Counted from the stretch's first letter, positions 10,750-22,205 are shown. The stretch: 64,000 nucleotides of DNA from Paralithodes platypus (GCA_032716605.1 CM064545.1:8330141-8394140), one strand, 5' to 3'. The notes: generated from the sequence alone by a model not told the origin. Numbers and translations: made by a program.

Positions 10750-11800
10750 CTCACACACGTTGGGTCAAGCTCCGACACTCTGTATCCTCCTACTTTAACA
10801 CTTTTTCTCTTACTACAACAATAACAATTTCCCTTCTTTCACCCTCACCCACTTTTTCTATATTCATTCATTTATTCATTCTGGAGAGTCATTCTATGAC
10901 ACGGCCCTGTCAGACGAACGTCTTGGCAGGGGCACTCCCAGCCAACAAATTGTTCTCCCCCACCACAAAGGTGAAGCAAATAAGAGGAACCAGCTGTCTT
11001 ACCTGAGCAGTATCCATGCGCAATATCAAGCATCTAAGAAGAAAGAATCAGCATTTTTTCGAATACACCTACGATTTTATGGGACTTGTGCAGATCTAGC
11101 CCACCTGCATACGCTTCCCACGCAATTCATGGCAGAGAAAGGAGATGTGTGGAAGAAGACGAGTACGGGAAAGTGCATTGGCCGGCACTATAGGATGGTG
11201 ACAAAAAAAAACATTGAAGAAGAAGAATGCTGCAGCTAATTTTTATAAGGGATCAAAATGGCCCAGCAAGGCTTTACAAAAAGAGACTGAGATGTTGATT
11301 GGTGGTGTTGGAGAACTTTAAAGATGTTCCTTTCTTGGGCGAGAACAAAAGATTTAGACTATGACTACAGAATTGATGAAATATACATACCTGGAGTTGA
11401 GTAATAGCTTTATCTGGTTAGTAAAGCGAAAGCTAATAGCTATGAATAGATTTCTGATCAATTAAATATAAAGTGAACCCTCAGTTCCGTTGAGTTATGC
11501 TTGAATAAATATAACGGAGGTGAATTTTTTATCCTATGCCTACCTAAGAGTGTAGGTGTATAATATAGAGCAGATGAAAAGGTTGAACCTTATGTAATTC
11601 TGTCTCCAAGGATATGGTTAGACCAATACTGAAATATTGCCCGTAAAGTATATACAGTATATGTATAGTATTATAGGGTAGTGTTAGATTAACTTATGTT
11701 GAGTTTTAGTCAAGATAAAGGCAAACAAGGCCTGCTATTTTGAAAATATTTCTGTTAATATGGAAATTGCACTTTCGAATAATATATCTCTCTCGCTAGC
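10750..11800. other. No recognisable gene
   Basis: Mixed-composition DNA without long open frames or a known repeat that I can name. A short protein-like patch around 10980-11200 cannot be assigned. Confidence 0.5.
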
Positions 11801-11809
11801 GAACGTGTA

Positions 11810-13084
11810 TTTTATTTTTATTTTTGTTCTATGTGATTGAGGGAGGCAAAAGGCATAACTGCCTATAGCGAGTGCCTCCCCCATAGTTGAAAGAGTGACA
11901 GGGCCAAAATCAAGGGACGTTCGAGCCAAAATGCGTGGACACACGGAGTTTGAAGCAATTTAAGTCATAGGAAGAGGGAAAGACTGATTCTGGGAGAGAG
12001 TTCCAGAGTTCAGCTGTTGAGTAGAAGAAAGTTTGAGAGTAACGTTTCACTCTTGGGTTGGAGAGTTGCACAGAGTAGCGGTGGGATTGAGTGATATTGA
12101 TCTATCCTGACGGGTAGATAGATGGAGAAATTGGGTTTTGGAAGCATTAAAGTTAACAAGGTTTTCTCTGCCCCAATTGGAAATAGTATTTAGATCAGAA
12201 TTTAAGAGTTCTATGGCTTCATTACGTTTATCGTTGAGGGATTGCTGGCTGGGGCGTTCTGAAAAACTAATGGAGTAGTGTAAGGTTGAGTCGTCTGCGT
12301 ATGAATGGATGGGAATTAAGGTACAGTTAAGGAGATCATTTATAAAAATTAGAAAGAGAATAGGAGATAGGACAGAGCCCTGAGGAACACCGGAGTTTAT
12401 AGGGTGAGGAAGTGAACAATGGCCGTCCACAACCGCGGCTATGGAACGGCCGGAAAGGAAATTAGAGACAAAGGCACAGATGGAGGGATAGAAACCGAAC
12501 GAGGGTAGTTTAGAAATTAAAGATTTATGCCAGACTCTATCGAAGGCCTTCGATATGTCTAGTGCAATAGAAAAAGTCTCACCGAAGTCCCGAAAGGAGG
12601 ATGACCAAGAGTTAGTAAGATATGAAAGAAGATCGCCAGTAGAGCGACCCTTAAAGAAGCCATACTGGCGATCTGAGAGCAGATTATGAGAAGAGAAATG
12701 CTTAAGAAATTTGGAAGCAAGAATAGTTTCAAAAACTTTAGAAAGACAAGAGATGAGAGCAATTGGACGATAGTTGGAGGGTTGAGAGCGGTCACCCTTC
12801 TTTGGGACAGGTTGAATGTGAGCAAACTTCCAGCATGAAGGGAAGACGTTAGAGGATAGACAGAGACGAAAGAGTTTGCCTAGGCAGGGAGGCAGAACGG
12901 AAGCACAGTTTTTGAGAACAATAGGAGGAACACCGTCCGGACCATACGCCTTATTAGTGTTAAGCCCAGAGAGGGTAGAAAGTACATCTTTAGAAGAGAT
13001 TAGGGATATTAAGCATAAGTAAGAGAGAGGAGGGCGGAGAGGGAGGAATAGCACCGGAATCATCCAAGGTGGAGTTCCTAGCAA
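11810..13084 (-). pseudogene. Jockey/BS-like LINE reverse transcriptase, truncated
   Basis: A 5'-truncated non-LTR retrotransposon. The 13084-12047 frame has the fingers motif NYRPIALIS, motif A ALDISKAFDRVWH (about 12540), motif B GVPQGSVLSP (about 12370) and the catalytic YADDS (about 12295), so the polymerase core is intact. After ISLNPTATLCN the frame jumps straight to the C-terminal tail and 3'UTR (11810-12050). Compared with the copies at 39.7-40.9 and 61.8-62.8 kb, the segment around VLNRVRGFF is therefore deleted. The 5' break abuts a (TA)n array. It has no endonuclease, so it is a dead copy. Confidence 0.9.
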
Positions 13085-13112
13085 TATATATATATAATAT
13101 ATACTGTATATA

Positions 13113-13144
<32 letters not shown>
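13084..13144. repeat. (TA)n microsatellite
   Basis: TA repeats, interrupted by two CTG triplets, abutting the 5' break of the LINE fragment. Confidence 0.95.
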
Positions 13145-13146
<2 letters not shown>

Positions 13147-13485
13147 TCTATAAGGAGTAAGAGTATTACTTTACTTTATGCATACATCTTCCTTTAAGTT
13201 CATAGATAGTGCGACCTGAAATTAAAGTCGAATTAAGTCAGTCTCTGAATATCGATTGCAGAGATATATTATAATGGGAACTGATCATTCCGAAAAACAA
13301 GTTGATGCTATACAGTAGTAAATTATTCAACCCCTTCGAGCCTGAACTTATCTCGACCCGGACCGAGAAACACTAATTATACTGATTAATGCCTGCCTTT
13401 TGAGGCTTATTAAAGTATAGTTCCAGATCAACTGTCGGATTATTTCTACCCTATTACTATAAGTAAATTTGAAACATATACTGCA

Positions 13486-13568
13486 ATTATTATTATTAGT
13501 AGTAGTAGTATTAGTATTAGTATTATTACAAACAGTATTAGTATTATTGTTATTATTACTGTTATTAC

Positions 13569-13604
<36 letters not shown>
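13486..13604. repeat. (ATT)n trinucleotide repeat
   Basis: ATT/AGT triplets grading into pure ATT at 13563-13603. It could be an expanded SINE tail, since the SINE in this window ends in ATT repeats. Confidence 0.9.
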
Positions 13605-13605
<1 letters not shown>

Positions 13606-14091
13606 ATTATTAATTTAATGTTTTCTGATTTTCCTTCTTTCATCTTATTATTAATGTTATTAAATATTCGAATATGGTACCAGGAAAGGTATTAAATATT
13701 GATATATGATTATTTCACATACATATAATTGAAGAAAGGTGCTATAGCAAAAAGTATAATTTCTTGTAACCTAAACAAGATTGCACACGAAAGACCACCA
13801 TTAAGAACCTTAGGTCGACATACCAACCCAAACATCTCCCACACGAATAAGCTTAGAATATTCCAAGAAACCTCTTGGTCCTCCGGTGGAGCATATATTG
13901 ACACATAACTTTAATCTACGAGGCCCCAGTTCAATAGTTGAAGTGCCATACTTATTAGTGTTGAATATTTTAGTGAGCTTTTAGAAACGTTGCTTTATGT
14001 ATTCTGTAATGTGAGTTTACAAATATGAGATAACATAATATAATACCCTCACGATTATATACCTCCTCAATGCTTCAAAGGCTTTATTAGT

Positions 14092-14165
14092 CCATGCCGT
14101 GATAGATGTGATGAATGGGTCCTAAATCTAGGAACAAGGGTTCGATTCTCGTACGGGGAACGATA
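14092..14165 (+). mobile_element. tRNA-like SINE head
   Basis: A box B match GGGTTCGATTCTC (14138-14150) lies downstream of a box A-like GTGATGAATGGG, in a unit starting GCCGTGATAG. The arms do not fold into a good cloverleaf, so a SINE head or tRNA relic is likelier than a tRNA gene. From 13605 to here and on to 14290 I see no other feature. Confidence 0.4.
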
Positions 14166-14299
14166 TGTTTGTTTATTTATGTTACACAAGACAAAATATT
14201 AACCCCCTAGTAAAAGTAAGAATACATTAAAATATTATCTTAATGATCAGAACCATAGTCCATCATATTAACGAATCAAAAGATGGCCACATGAGTTAA

Positions 14300-14737
14300 C
14301 CCACTGAGCCCCAGCGACGCAGGGTTTGCGTCCACAATGTATGTAACGCTAAACCCCAGCGACGCAAACCATGCGTCCTGGCCGGTCCGGTCCCAATTAC
14401 TCCGGTCCTATGGCACCTAGAGGGCTCAGATTTGTATGGGAACTGTGTAAGTATCCCACGCAACCATGCCGATGGTTGAAAACTCTCAAAGTCCAACCAC
14501 GTGCGCATGAGCGCGCAAAAACTGGTATTTTGGGTGTTATTGCCTTCAATTTTTTACTCTTTTAAAATCGACTTTCGGGGGCTCCAGTAGGACCAATTTT
14601 TGACCTTTTTGATCGTTTTTTTGTGGTTTTTCCTTCATTCCTAACCCATTCGCTATTGTTTCTGGAAAAGAAAAATATTTCAGAAACAACCGGTCCCTGG
14701 TGGTACATTTATTATAAACTAGCTGGGGCTCAGTGGG
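14300..14737. mobile_element. TTAA MITE with perfect 16-bp terminal inverted repeats
   Basis: The ends CCCACTGAGCCCCAGC are exact reverse complements, flanked by TTAA at 14296-14299 and 14738-14741. At 438 bp with no transposase, it is a piggyBac-type non-autonomous element. GCGACGCA-type words recur near the left end. Its termini differ from both full-length piggyBac elements here, so it belongs to a separate family. Confidence 0.93.
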
Positions 14738-14846
14738 TTAATTCCTACTTAGTGATATTATTTATGAAAGGAAACGTAGTATGGCTGACTTACGAAAATA
14801 GTTTGTCATAAAATCATTAATTTGAATTAACTTTTGTATAACTTAA

Positions 14847-15328
14847 CACCTTACGAGCGGCCTATGCGGTTTATTTATGTGTACCGCACAGCGGGGTGTT
14901 TTTAGCCAAAATAGGGCTGTTTACGTGATCATTTTCATGCCTAAATAAGACCCAGAACGTAAAACAAGTACCTATCCCTGAAAGGGCATAAACAGAGCTT
15001 TCGAATGACACCATAACGATCCTTGTATGATGGATAGTTTTCTTGCAATAACCGTGCAACGCGAGTGCAAAAAGCAGGTAATTCGGTACTTTCGGTACAT
15101 AATTGAGTATGTAGCGAGTGAGAGAGGGAGGAGGGAGCTGAGATTTGTGTCAGTAGGTTCGCCGCGGTGGTCTGGAGCAGTCATACGCTCGCTAGTCTCC
15201 TGCCACCACTTGTCTCTCTCTCTCAGCCACATTACGTGCTGAAATTGCCACTCGAGTTATGTCGAGCGCCGCCACATAGTCCAGCTTTATTTAACTCGAC
15301 TTATGTTGCTCGCCGCTAATTATGGGTT
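14847..15328. mobile_element. TTAA-bounded MITE, family 1, copy C
   Basis: TTAA at 14843-14846 and 15329-15332. It is the full-length relative of 2985-3464. The ends CACCTTACGAGCGGC and (reverse complement) CCCATAATTAGCGGC form an imperfect inverted repeat. Near the right end a paired ACTCGAGTTATG / ACTCGACTTATG motif replaces the repeat seen in copy A. Confidence 0.8.
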
Positions 15329-15332
15329 AATT

Positions 15333-16350
15333 ATAACACGTGTAATTCTACAATAGGGAGGTGATTTTAGGTACCAGCTGGACAGGGAAGTCCTTCGAAT
15401 GTGAGCTTTATGTGTTGATTAGTAGACTTTCTGTTGGGCTTCTTGCCATACCTCAGTGCCCAAAGGCCTATTCTAGCTTGATTTTTAAATACACTCATAT
15501 ATATTCTCTTACACAAAACTACATGCACTAGACTATTATACTAACTTATCTCAATTCTGTCTTCTTTTTCCGGGTGGATGGGACTTGTAGCCATGGCAGA
15601 CAACCCGTCCAAGGTAAAGAAGACCCTCAACAAGAAACATCCTCCGTGACTTCAGGTGACCTGAAGGAAAAGCCAGTTGGTTGGGGCAGGGCTTGGTTCC
15701 CAACCCACGTTAAAACATCGCCCGCACTATAACCACGCGAAGAAGAGGACCAGCGGTCGGTCGCTGTGATATTTACTACTATTATGATTGGTCAATTATA
15801 ATATTTGTGGTAAGTACTCAGTTATAACTATCTGTCTAAATTAAATTTCTGAACTCATAAATATATACATGGATCTATTCAATAGTGTGTGTAAGTGTGC
15901 ATATATTATATCTGTGCAGGCAATAATACTAATACTAATAATTGTAATGTCACAATCTAGGCAATTGGAGGCCCCATCCAGCACCACCAAGATGACTGAG
16001 ACCCCAGCAAACCTGGCCACAATAATGATAAACCCGACCATGAATAGGCAAGTCACCCATTCTAACAACAAAACTCTCTATTTCTAACTAACCCACCATA
16101 AAATGAGAAACACAAAAATACAAAAAAACAGAGGTCTTCCCTAGAGAGACTTCCAGCTGGCAGCCAGGTACCAATACCTGAGTTATTACCTTGGATTTCA
16201 CCCTTACCTAAGACGCCAGTGTAAAAAGGACATCATGACTGGCCTGCACACATGAACTTCAAATTCCCTTGCCGAGTTGCCATTGGGAGAGTCACTTAGT
16301 TATAAACCCTTTAAGAAAGAAGGTTATGGGAAGTCAGATGCTCAAGACAT
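15333..16350. other. No recognisable gene
   Basis: Mostly AT-rich. A short GC-richer patch (15560-15740) has no protein similarity that I recognise. Confidence 0.5.
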
Positions 16351-16356
16351 TTTGAA

Positions 16357-17295
16357 TTAGAATATATTTGGAAACTGTTTGTGTGCTTCCTCCAAATTGT
16401 GGACAGCAGTAGAACAAGTGTGAATAACCCAAAATTCAGGTGTTAGTCTGAGAAAAAGAAAATGGAATGCATGCCTCCATGCCTTCCAGTATCTCTGAGG
16501 GTCTCCGGCAATGGAAGCAAATATCATTCCAGGGATAATGAAAGAAGTATTGCCAAAGAGCCTTCCAGTTGGCAGCACCAAAATGTCACAAGCACTGTCG
16601 GCTGGGAGTATCAGATGGCCATCCTGGAGAGATATGATAGGTAACAGAGACAAGGTTGTGATCGGAGAAGCCCAATAGAGAGAAAGGGTTTACAGCACAA
16701 GCAGAAGGATTAGAGGTTAAAGATAACTCAAAGAGGTTGACCCGATCTCCAAGGTGATCAGGAATGCAGGTAGGGTGCTGGGCTAGTTGGTCTAGGTCAT
16801 TTAGGATACACAATATGTGGGCTTGTTCACCAGGTTAGTCAGTGAAATGAGAGAAGAGCCACTGGTGGTGGTGAAAATTGAAATCAGATATACTTAGTTT
16901 GAGAGTAACAAGATAGCTTTAGCCAGAGAGATGAGTCAGAAGAAACAATGTTGGGAACACGTGAGCAAGCAAGATTGTTGTGCACTTGTATGGAACTCCC
17001 ACCTATGGCTTGAAACTGAGGATAAAGATAGTAGGATGATACAAACAAAAGGTATACTGTCAATATTCCCAGACAATTAAGTTTCGGTAAGAAAGAGAAG
17101 ATCAAAATTTGCAGAAAAGAGGTGGTGTTCCACAGAGTCGAAGTTAAAGGTAAGGCCACAAATGTTGTAGAACTGGATAGTAGGAGTAGTAAGTGGTAGT
17201 ACAGAGCATTCTGAGGAGTCTTTGCCAGGGGTTGAACCTAATGAGGCCTCTTTTGTGTCTCTCGCTCTCTCTCTCCCCCCCCCCCCCCCACACAC
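16357..17295 (-). pseudogene. Decayed LINE endonuclease domain (jockey/BS-like)
   Basis: Fragments in shifting frames match an APE-type endonuclease. ICGLTFNFDSVEHH with FLTET at the start (about 17180-17080) corresponds to the first catalytic region. HLGDRVNLFELSLTSNPSA and GFSDHNLVSV (about 16780-16650) correspond to the C-terminal S-D-H motif. Several frameshifts and stops make it inactive. It lies on the same strand as the 11.8-13.1 kb reverse transcriptase but is separated from it by other insertions. Confidence 0.75.
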
Positions 17296-17298
17296 ACA
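17272..17298. repeat. C-tract and (CA)n
   Basis: CT repeat, then a C run, then CA dinucleotides. Confidence 0.9.
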
Positions 17299-17379
17299 TC
17301 CCCAGCTCCTGGGGACTTCAAGGTGGGTCTTGAAAAATAAATGTTGACGATTGTTTTAGGGTAAGTATAGTGTGGTATA

Positions 17380-17384
<5 letters not shown>

Positions 17385-17429
<45 letters not shown>

Positions 17430-17437
17430 GGTATATA

Positions 17438-17457
<20 letters not shown>
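17385..17457. repeat. (TA)n microsatellite
   Basis: TA repeats with a central CCGG. A T-run (17458-17470) follows, which is the poly-A of a minus-strand retroposon. Confidence 0.95.
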
Positions 17458-17468
<11 letters not shown>

Positions 17469-17672
17469 TTCCTATATTCCAACTACTTCCTCTCGGGCAT
17501 AGACTGATAGCCTTTACACTCTACCGCTGAACACGGTGAGGCCCGTGATGTCTTGCTCCAATCTAGGGAGTGAGACATGCGAAGCTTCATGGCTCGAAGC
17601 AACTCCATCTCTGAAGCCGCCTCGCCTCTGCGCTTCACAGTCTCATCCCCCACACTCGGACCCTCACTCTCA

Positions 17673-17674
<2 letters not shown>
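17458..17674 (-). mobile_element. Unclassified poly-A retroposon unit, copy 1
   Basis: On the minus strand the unit reads from GAGTGAGGGTCCGAGTG to a poly-A tail at 17470-17458. A second copy lies at 61505-61732 on the plus strand in the same arrangement, with (TA)n next to the tail. Conceptual translation of both preserves MSHS-DW and SRASP, so this may be a piece of a coding 3' region. I do not recognise the family. Confidence 0.55.
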
Positions 17675-17733
<59 letters not shown>

Positions 17734-17787
17734 AATATATATATATATATACACAGTATATTATATAGCATACAGTATACAGATATA

Positions 17788-17830
<43 letters not shown>
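17675..17830. repeat. (TA)n microsatellite
   Basis: TA repeats with interruptions around 17725-17790. Confidence 0.96.
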
Positions 17831-17839
<9 letters not shown>

Positions 17840-17945
17840 TATGTGTATGAAGGAGATAGAAGGTAAGATGCCTGCAACAAGTGTCTCCCCCAAAGTTGAA
17901 AGCGAGATAGTCGCTATTTTGTATTGGAGAACAAAGGAGTACAAA
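17831..17945 (-). mobile_element. Jockey-like LINE 3'UTR fragment
   Basis: On the minus strand it contains AACTTTGGGGGAGACACTTG and TCTCCTTCATACACAT, then poly-A (17840-17831). These match the 3' ends at 40760-40862 and 55010-55125. Confidence 0.7.
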
Positions 17946-18149
17946 GGAAATCAAGCAGCAAGAGGTCCAGCGACCCTTCTAGGCTGCTTGTCCTCCTAAA
18001 CACTGAGGATCAAGTGTCCAAACAGTGGTTTAGAGTGGGTAAGGGAACATTGGAAAGGGAACTACTGCCCTGGAACTAATGTCCGTGGCAGGATTAGGAA
18101 GTTAGTAGGGGACAGATGGGTTAGTAACTGAGGGGGGGATAAAATAAAG

Positions 18150-21057
18150 TTATTCATTTACAAACGCAGTCAGTCGCGGGTTTGATGCGAGATATTTGTC
18201 TAAGCGGAGTTTAAATGAATCAACGGTGCTGCAGTCTATAACGTCTCGGGGAAGCCCATTCCACAAGTTGACAACTCGATTGAAGAAGAAATTCTTAGAT
18301 TCGTGTGAGTTAAAAGATTTACCAATAATTTTGCAACCGTTTCCCCGCGTGTAATTAGATTGGTCGATAGTGAAGTACTTACTATAGTTCATATTGTCGA
18401 TGCCTTTGATGATTTTGAACACTTGAATTAAGTCAGCTCTTAATCTGCGCTGGGTTAAAGGAAATAGATTTAATCTCTAAGACGCTCTTCGTATGGTTTG
18501 TTCTTTAGGCTAGGTATCATTTTGGTAACTCTACGTTGAACTCGTTCTAGCTTGTTTATATCTTTTTGGTAATAAGGGCACCAGGATTGAACGCAGTATT
18601 CCAGAAGAGGGCGGATTAAGGAATTTTAAAGGGTTAGGATAACTTCTTTGGATTTATGCTCAAATGACCTGCCTATAAAGCCAATTATTTTGTTTGCCTT
18701 CTTAACAACTTCTGAACATTGTTGACTCGGTTTTAGGTTACTCGATATTGTTACTCCCAGATCGGTTTCTCTGTTTACATTCTTAAGCTGAGTGCCATTC
18801 ATCGAATAGTTTGCTTTCTCATTTAGGTATCCGATATGTAGTACTTTACATTTATCTGCATTGAAACTCATTTGCCAAATTTGGGCCCAACATGACAATT
18901 TATCTAGATTGTGTTGCATATTGTCAACTTGTTCTTTTGAGAGTACGCTATTTGCAATTGTTGTATCGTCAGCAAAATTTTGAGATTGTACAGGTGAGAC
19001 CCTCATCTATGTCGTTGATGTAAATTAGGAAGATAATTGGTCCTAGTACCGATCCCTGGGGTACCCCGCTACTTACATTGGTCCATTTGGATGTTTTACC
19101 GTTTATGACTACTCTTTGCTTTCTGTCGCTGAGCCAATTTTCTATCCATTTCAACACACCGTCTTGTATTCCATGCGCTTTTAGTTTTAGCAGTAAACGT
19201 TTGTGGGGAACTTTGTCAAAGGCCTTGTGAAAATCAAGGTATATAATATCTACAGCTTTACTCTCATCGTAGAGGTTGAGGATATCGTGGAAGAAGTGTA
19301 AGAGGTTTGATAAACAGGAACGTTTTTTACGAAAGCCGTGTTGAGTATCTTTAAGTAAGTTATTTGCCTCTAAGTGATTTACGAGTCTGTCTCTTATGAC
19401 CGTTTCTAGAATTTTACATACAATTGAGGTTATGCTAATTGGACGATAGTTACTGGGTAGGGATTTGCTGCCTTTTTTGAATATCGGTGTTACGTTGGCT
19501 AGCTTCCACTGATCAGGCATAGTCCCAGACTGCAAGGATTCATTGAATAGCAATGTCAGTGGTTTGGAGAGCTCATCCTTAGCTTCCTTTAGAACTCTAG
19601 GCGAGATTGTATCAGGTCCAGGCGTTTTATTTACCTTGAGTTTATCTAAACAATTCAATACTTCTCTCTCTGTAACGGTGATATTGCTTAGAACATCTGA
19701 ATTATCAATCTGAATCAGCGATGGTGTAGGGATATCACTGAGGTCTTCGGTTGTAAAAACTGATGCAAAGAAGGTATTGAGGGCATTATTCATTATTTTG
19801 TACTTCGTCTTTGGTGTATTCTCCATTTTCATCGACTAACGTTCCAACAGTTGAAGTAACTACTTTTTTCTTTCTGATATAACTATAGAATTCTTTTGGG
19901 TTTGTTTTACTTTGATTTGCAACATGTAACTCCAGGGTCTTTTTACTTTGCTTAATTAACTTTTTGGCTTTGCATCGTAGCTCTACAAATTTCACCCGTT
20001 CTTCGTCATTTTGTGAGGATTTTAATCTATCATTAGCAAATTTTTTAGCAAGCAGACAGTCTGAAATATCTTTATTCCACCATTTGGGCTTATCATTATG
20101 GCCTGTACGCCGTATTTTCGATGGTATGCAGTCTTGCACTACCTTAAGGTAAGTGGTTGTGAAAGACTCCCAAGATGTACTTATGTCGTTATTGTTAGTC
20201 AGAAAGCGCCAGTCAGTTTCTTTAAGCTTTGATTTAAGTTTATGAAAATTTGCTTTCTTGAAATTAGGGACTTTCTCAATGCTGCTATTTGATTTGTTAC
20301 TTGTAAACTTTAAAGTGAAAGTTATCGTACGATGGTCGCTGTTACTGAATTCATCACCATCATTCAAATTCTCTATTAATTCTTCTTTTGTTGTGAGTAC
20401 AAGGTCAAGCACATTATTACCACGGGTCGGAGATTGTACAAATTGAAAAAGTTAACTCTCTTGCAAGTTAGCATAGAGGTCGTGTCCAGAGTGTGAAGTA
20501 AGAATATCGCCCCATTTAGTCACGGGTAAGTTGAAATCTCCAAGAATTACGGTATCTTGTATGTTAGTTATTTCTGCAATTTGTTCATAAATTTCACTGT
20601 CAGTTTGCATTGATTGAGCAGGGGGTCTGTATAATAAAGCTAGTGTTATTTTAGTTCCTCGTTTATTATTTAATAGTACGTAAAATATGTCTATATTCGC
20701 AATTTGAGGTTTTGACATTAAGACGGGATTAAGACTTTCCTTTATAAAAAACAGAACTCCTCCTCCATTTCTATTGATCCGACTTTTCTCAAACATTGTA
20801 TAACCAGGAAGCGTATATTCGGCTAAAAAGTCTCTGTCTTCCGTATTTAACCAAGATTCTGTAATGCCGATTATATCATAATGTTCTGTAAACACGATTT
20901 CCTCTAGATCTGAACATTTATTGCGTATGCTACGAGCATTTACATAAAACACTTTAAGAGTATTAGAGTTGGATGTTACTGATTGTGCATTGTCTGAATT
21001 TTCAGTTCGTATTTGACTTACACTACCCCCGGATACCCCCGGTTGACCCCGTTTTTT
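18150..21057 (-). pseudogene. CR1-like ORF2: endonuclease-reverse transcriptase
   Basis: ORF2 nicks the target DNA and reverse-transcribes the element RNA there. Endonuclease motifs: VNARSIRNK, ITESWL, GDFNLP and, after a frameshift near 20452, SDHRTI. Reverse transcriptase motifs: NYRPISITS, motif A IIYLDFHKAFDKVPH, motif B SGVPQGSVLGP, motif C FADDTT (about 18980). A one-base insertion in the AAAATTTT run just before FADD breaks the frame, another break lies near 19800, and an in-frame TAA sits near 18627. The C-terminal NFFFNRVVNLWNGLPRDVI typical of the clade is intact to the stop at 18150. There is no ATG in this frame before VFYVNARS, consistent with translation as an ORF1 fusion. Confidence 0.9.
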
Positions 21058-22016
21058 GAACGGAAATCCTTGACTGCATCGTTCAGCAGACGACCACGAC
21101 GTGCAGCTCCTACTTCATTGAGATGTACACCATCTCCTGAAAACAAAGATTTATCATAGTAATAATGATCCTACGTGTCGACAAAGCCGATGTCCTCCTC
21201 CCTGCAGAGTTTGGCTAGTCGGCGATTTGTACTGGTAGCTATGTTGTAGAATCGGTTTTCTACATCAATCCGGGGAACAATTCCTGAAATTAAGATTCTA
21301 TTAGATTTTTCCTTGAAGGACCTGATCAGCCGCCGGTACTTGCAAAGTAGTTCCTCTGACCGCGTCCGTTGGACATCGTTAGATCCAACGTGGATGACGT
21401 ACGTAGTGCTTGCGGGAGCGAACCTGGAAACCTCTTCCACAGCCGCAACAATGTCGTCCATGCCGCCACCTGGGATACAGAATCGCTTTCTGGTCCTGGG
21501 TGCCCTGGCGCAGAACTCGGTTAATTGGCCACGGACCATGGAGTCGCCCACAAGCCGAACTTCTTCCGTTTCCTCTTCCTCGTCAATAGCAAGAATTTTG
21601 AAGCGGTTTTGGCATGTTGTCGGGATGACCTTCCTGGTACTGGTACTGGGATGCACATTGTTTCTCACTAACTGAAAGTTGTCCTGGAGGGGAGTGAGAG
21701 TAGAGTCATTATTATTTTCTGCAACATCTAAGGTAGCTGCTGGTGTGGGTACCGGTACCGGTACTGTATGCACTGGAATGGCGGTTTACATTGTAGTGGT
21801 TTCTTGGGCCGAGGGCACTCCTACGTTGAGTGTGGCAAATTCTTGAAGGGATTCAAGCTTCGTAGTCAGGGCATCGATCTTGCGGTGAGCTGCATTCAAT
21901 TCATCTGCAATCTTCTCTCGCAGCTGGCAAAATCTACAAATTTGGACATCAGTATCAACAAACATGGTAGGGCCAAATTTACCGGAACAACTCGTGAAGG
22001 TTCGTTGCGGCGCCAT
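21018..22016 (-). pseudogene. CR1-like ORF1 with SGNH esterase domain
   Basis: ORF1 binds the element RNA and, in esterase-type CR1 elements, carries an SGNH hydrolase that may act on lipids or membranes. The start is ATG at 22016 (MAPQRTFTSC). The N-terminal part has Cys pairs (CRFC) and a heptad-like helix (EKIADELNAAHRKIDALTTK). The hydrolase shows block I LVGDSMVRGQL with the nucleophile Ser, the GGGMDD glycine, block III HVGSNDV and block V GDGVHLN with Asp/His, so all catalytic residues are present. Two in-frame stops interrupt it: TAA at 21788-21786 and TAG at 21173-21171. ORF1 ends at TAA 21020-21018 and overlaps the ORF2 frame. Confidence 0.85.
21051..21057 (-). promoter_or_regulatory. 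Candidate -1 ribosomal frameshift heptamer A AAA AAC
   Basis: In the ORF1 frame the codons read TCA AAA AAC, placing A AAA AAC in the exact X XXY YYZ phase. It lies 31-37 bases before the ORF1 stop. Slipping back one base leads directly into the ORF2 frame, which shows no ATG before the endonuclease. The next ~30 bases are G-rich and contain CCGGGGGTATCCGGGGG. The function is inferred and not tested. Confidence 0.55.
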
Positions 22017-22035
22017 GACGATATAATCACAAAAT

Positions 22036-22205
22036 GCCTGAAAATCACACAAATTTATGTTAGCAAAATGGTACAAGTAAAGCCTGAAAATCACAAAAAT
22101 TTTATGTTAGCAATGTGATACAATTAATTCCTGAAAATCACACAACATTTTGTTAGCAATATGATAACATTAATATGCCTGTAAATCACAAAAAATATGT
22201 TAGCA
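22036..22205. repeat. 5'UTR tandem repeats of the CR1-like element, ~47 bp x 4
   Basis: Four units start at about 22036, 22082, 22131 and 22178 with CCTGAAAATCACA followed by ATGTTAGCAA. They sit directly upstream of the ORF1 start on the minus strand, where tandem promoter-bearing monomers are known in several LINE families. Confidence 0.88.

Larger units (their letters stand above)
17950..22205 (-). mobile_element. Nearly full-length CR1-like non-LTR retrotransposon
   Basis: From 5' (22205) to 3' it has 5'UTR tandem repeats, an esterase-type ORF1, an ORF2 with APE endonuclease and reverse transcriptase, and a 3'UTR without poly-A. The order and domains match CR1-clade elements. It carries a handful of frameshifts and stops, suggesting a fairly recent but dead insertion. 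Confidence 0.88.

Noticed and set aside
14092..14165. Functional tRNA gene
   Set aside because: Box B is good but no cloverleaf with a proper anticodon arm forms. Same verdict for 34846-34930 and 1318-1400.
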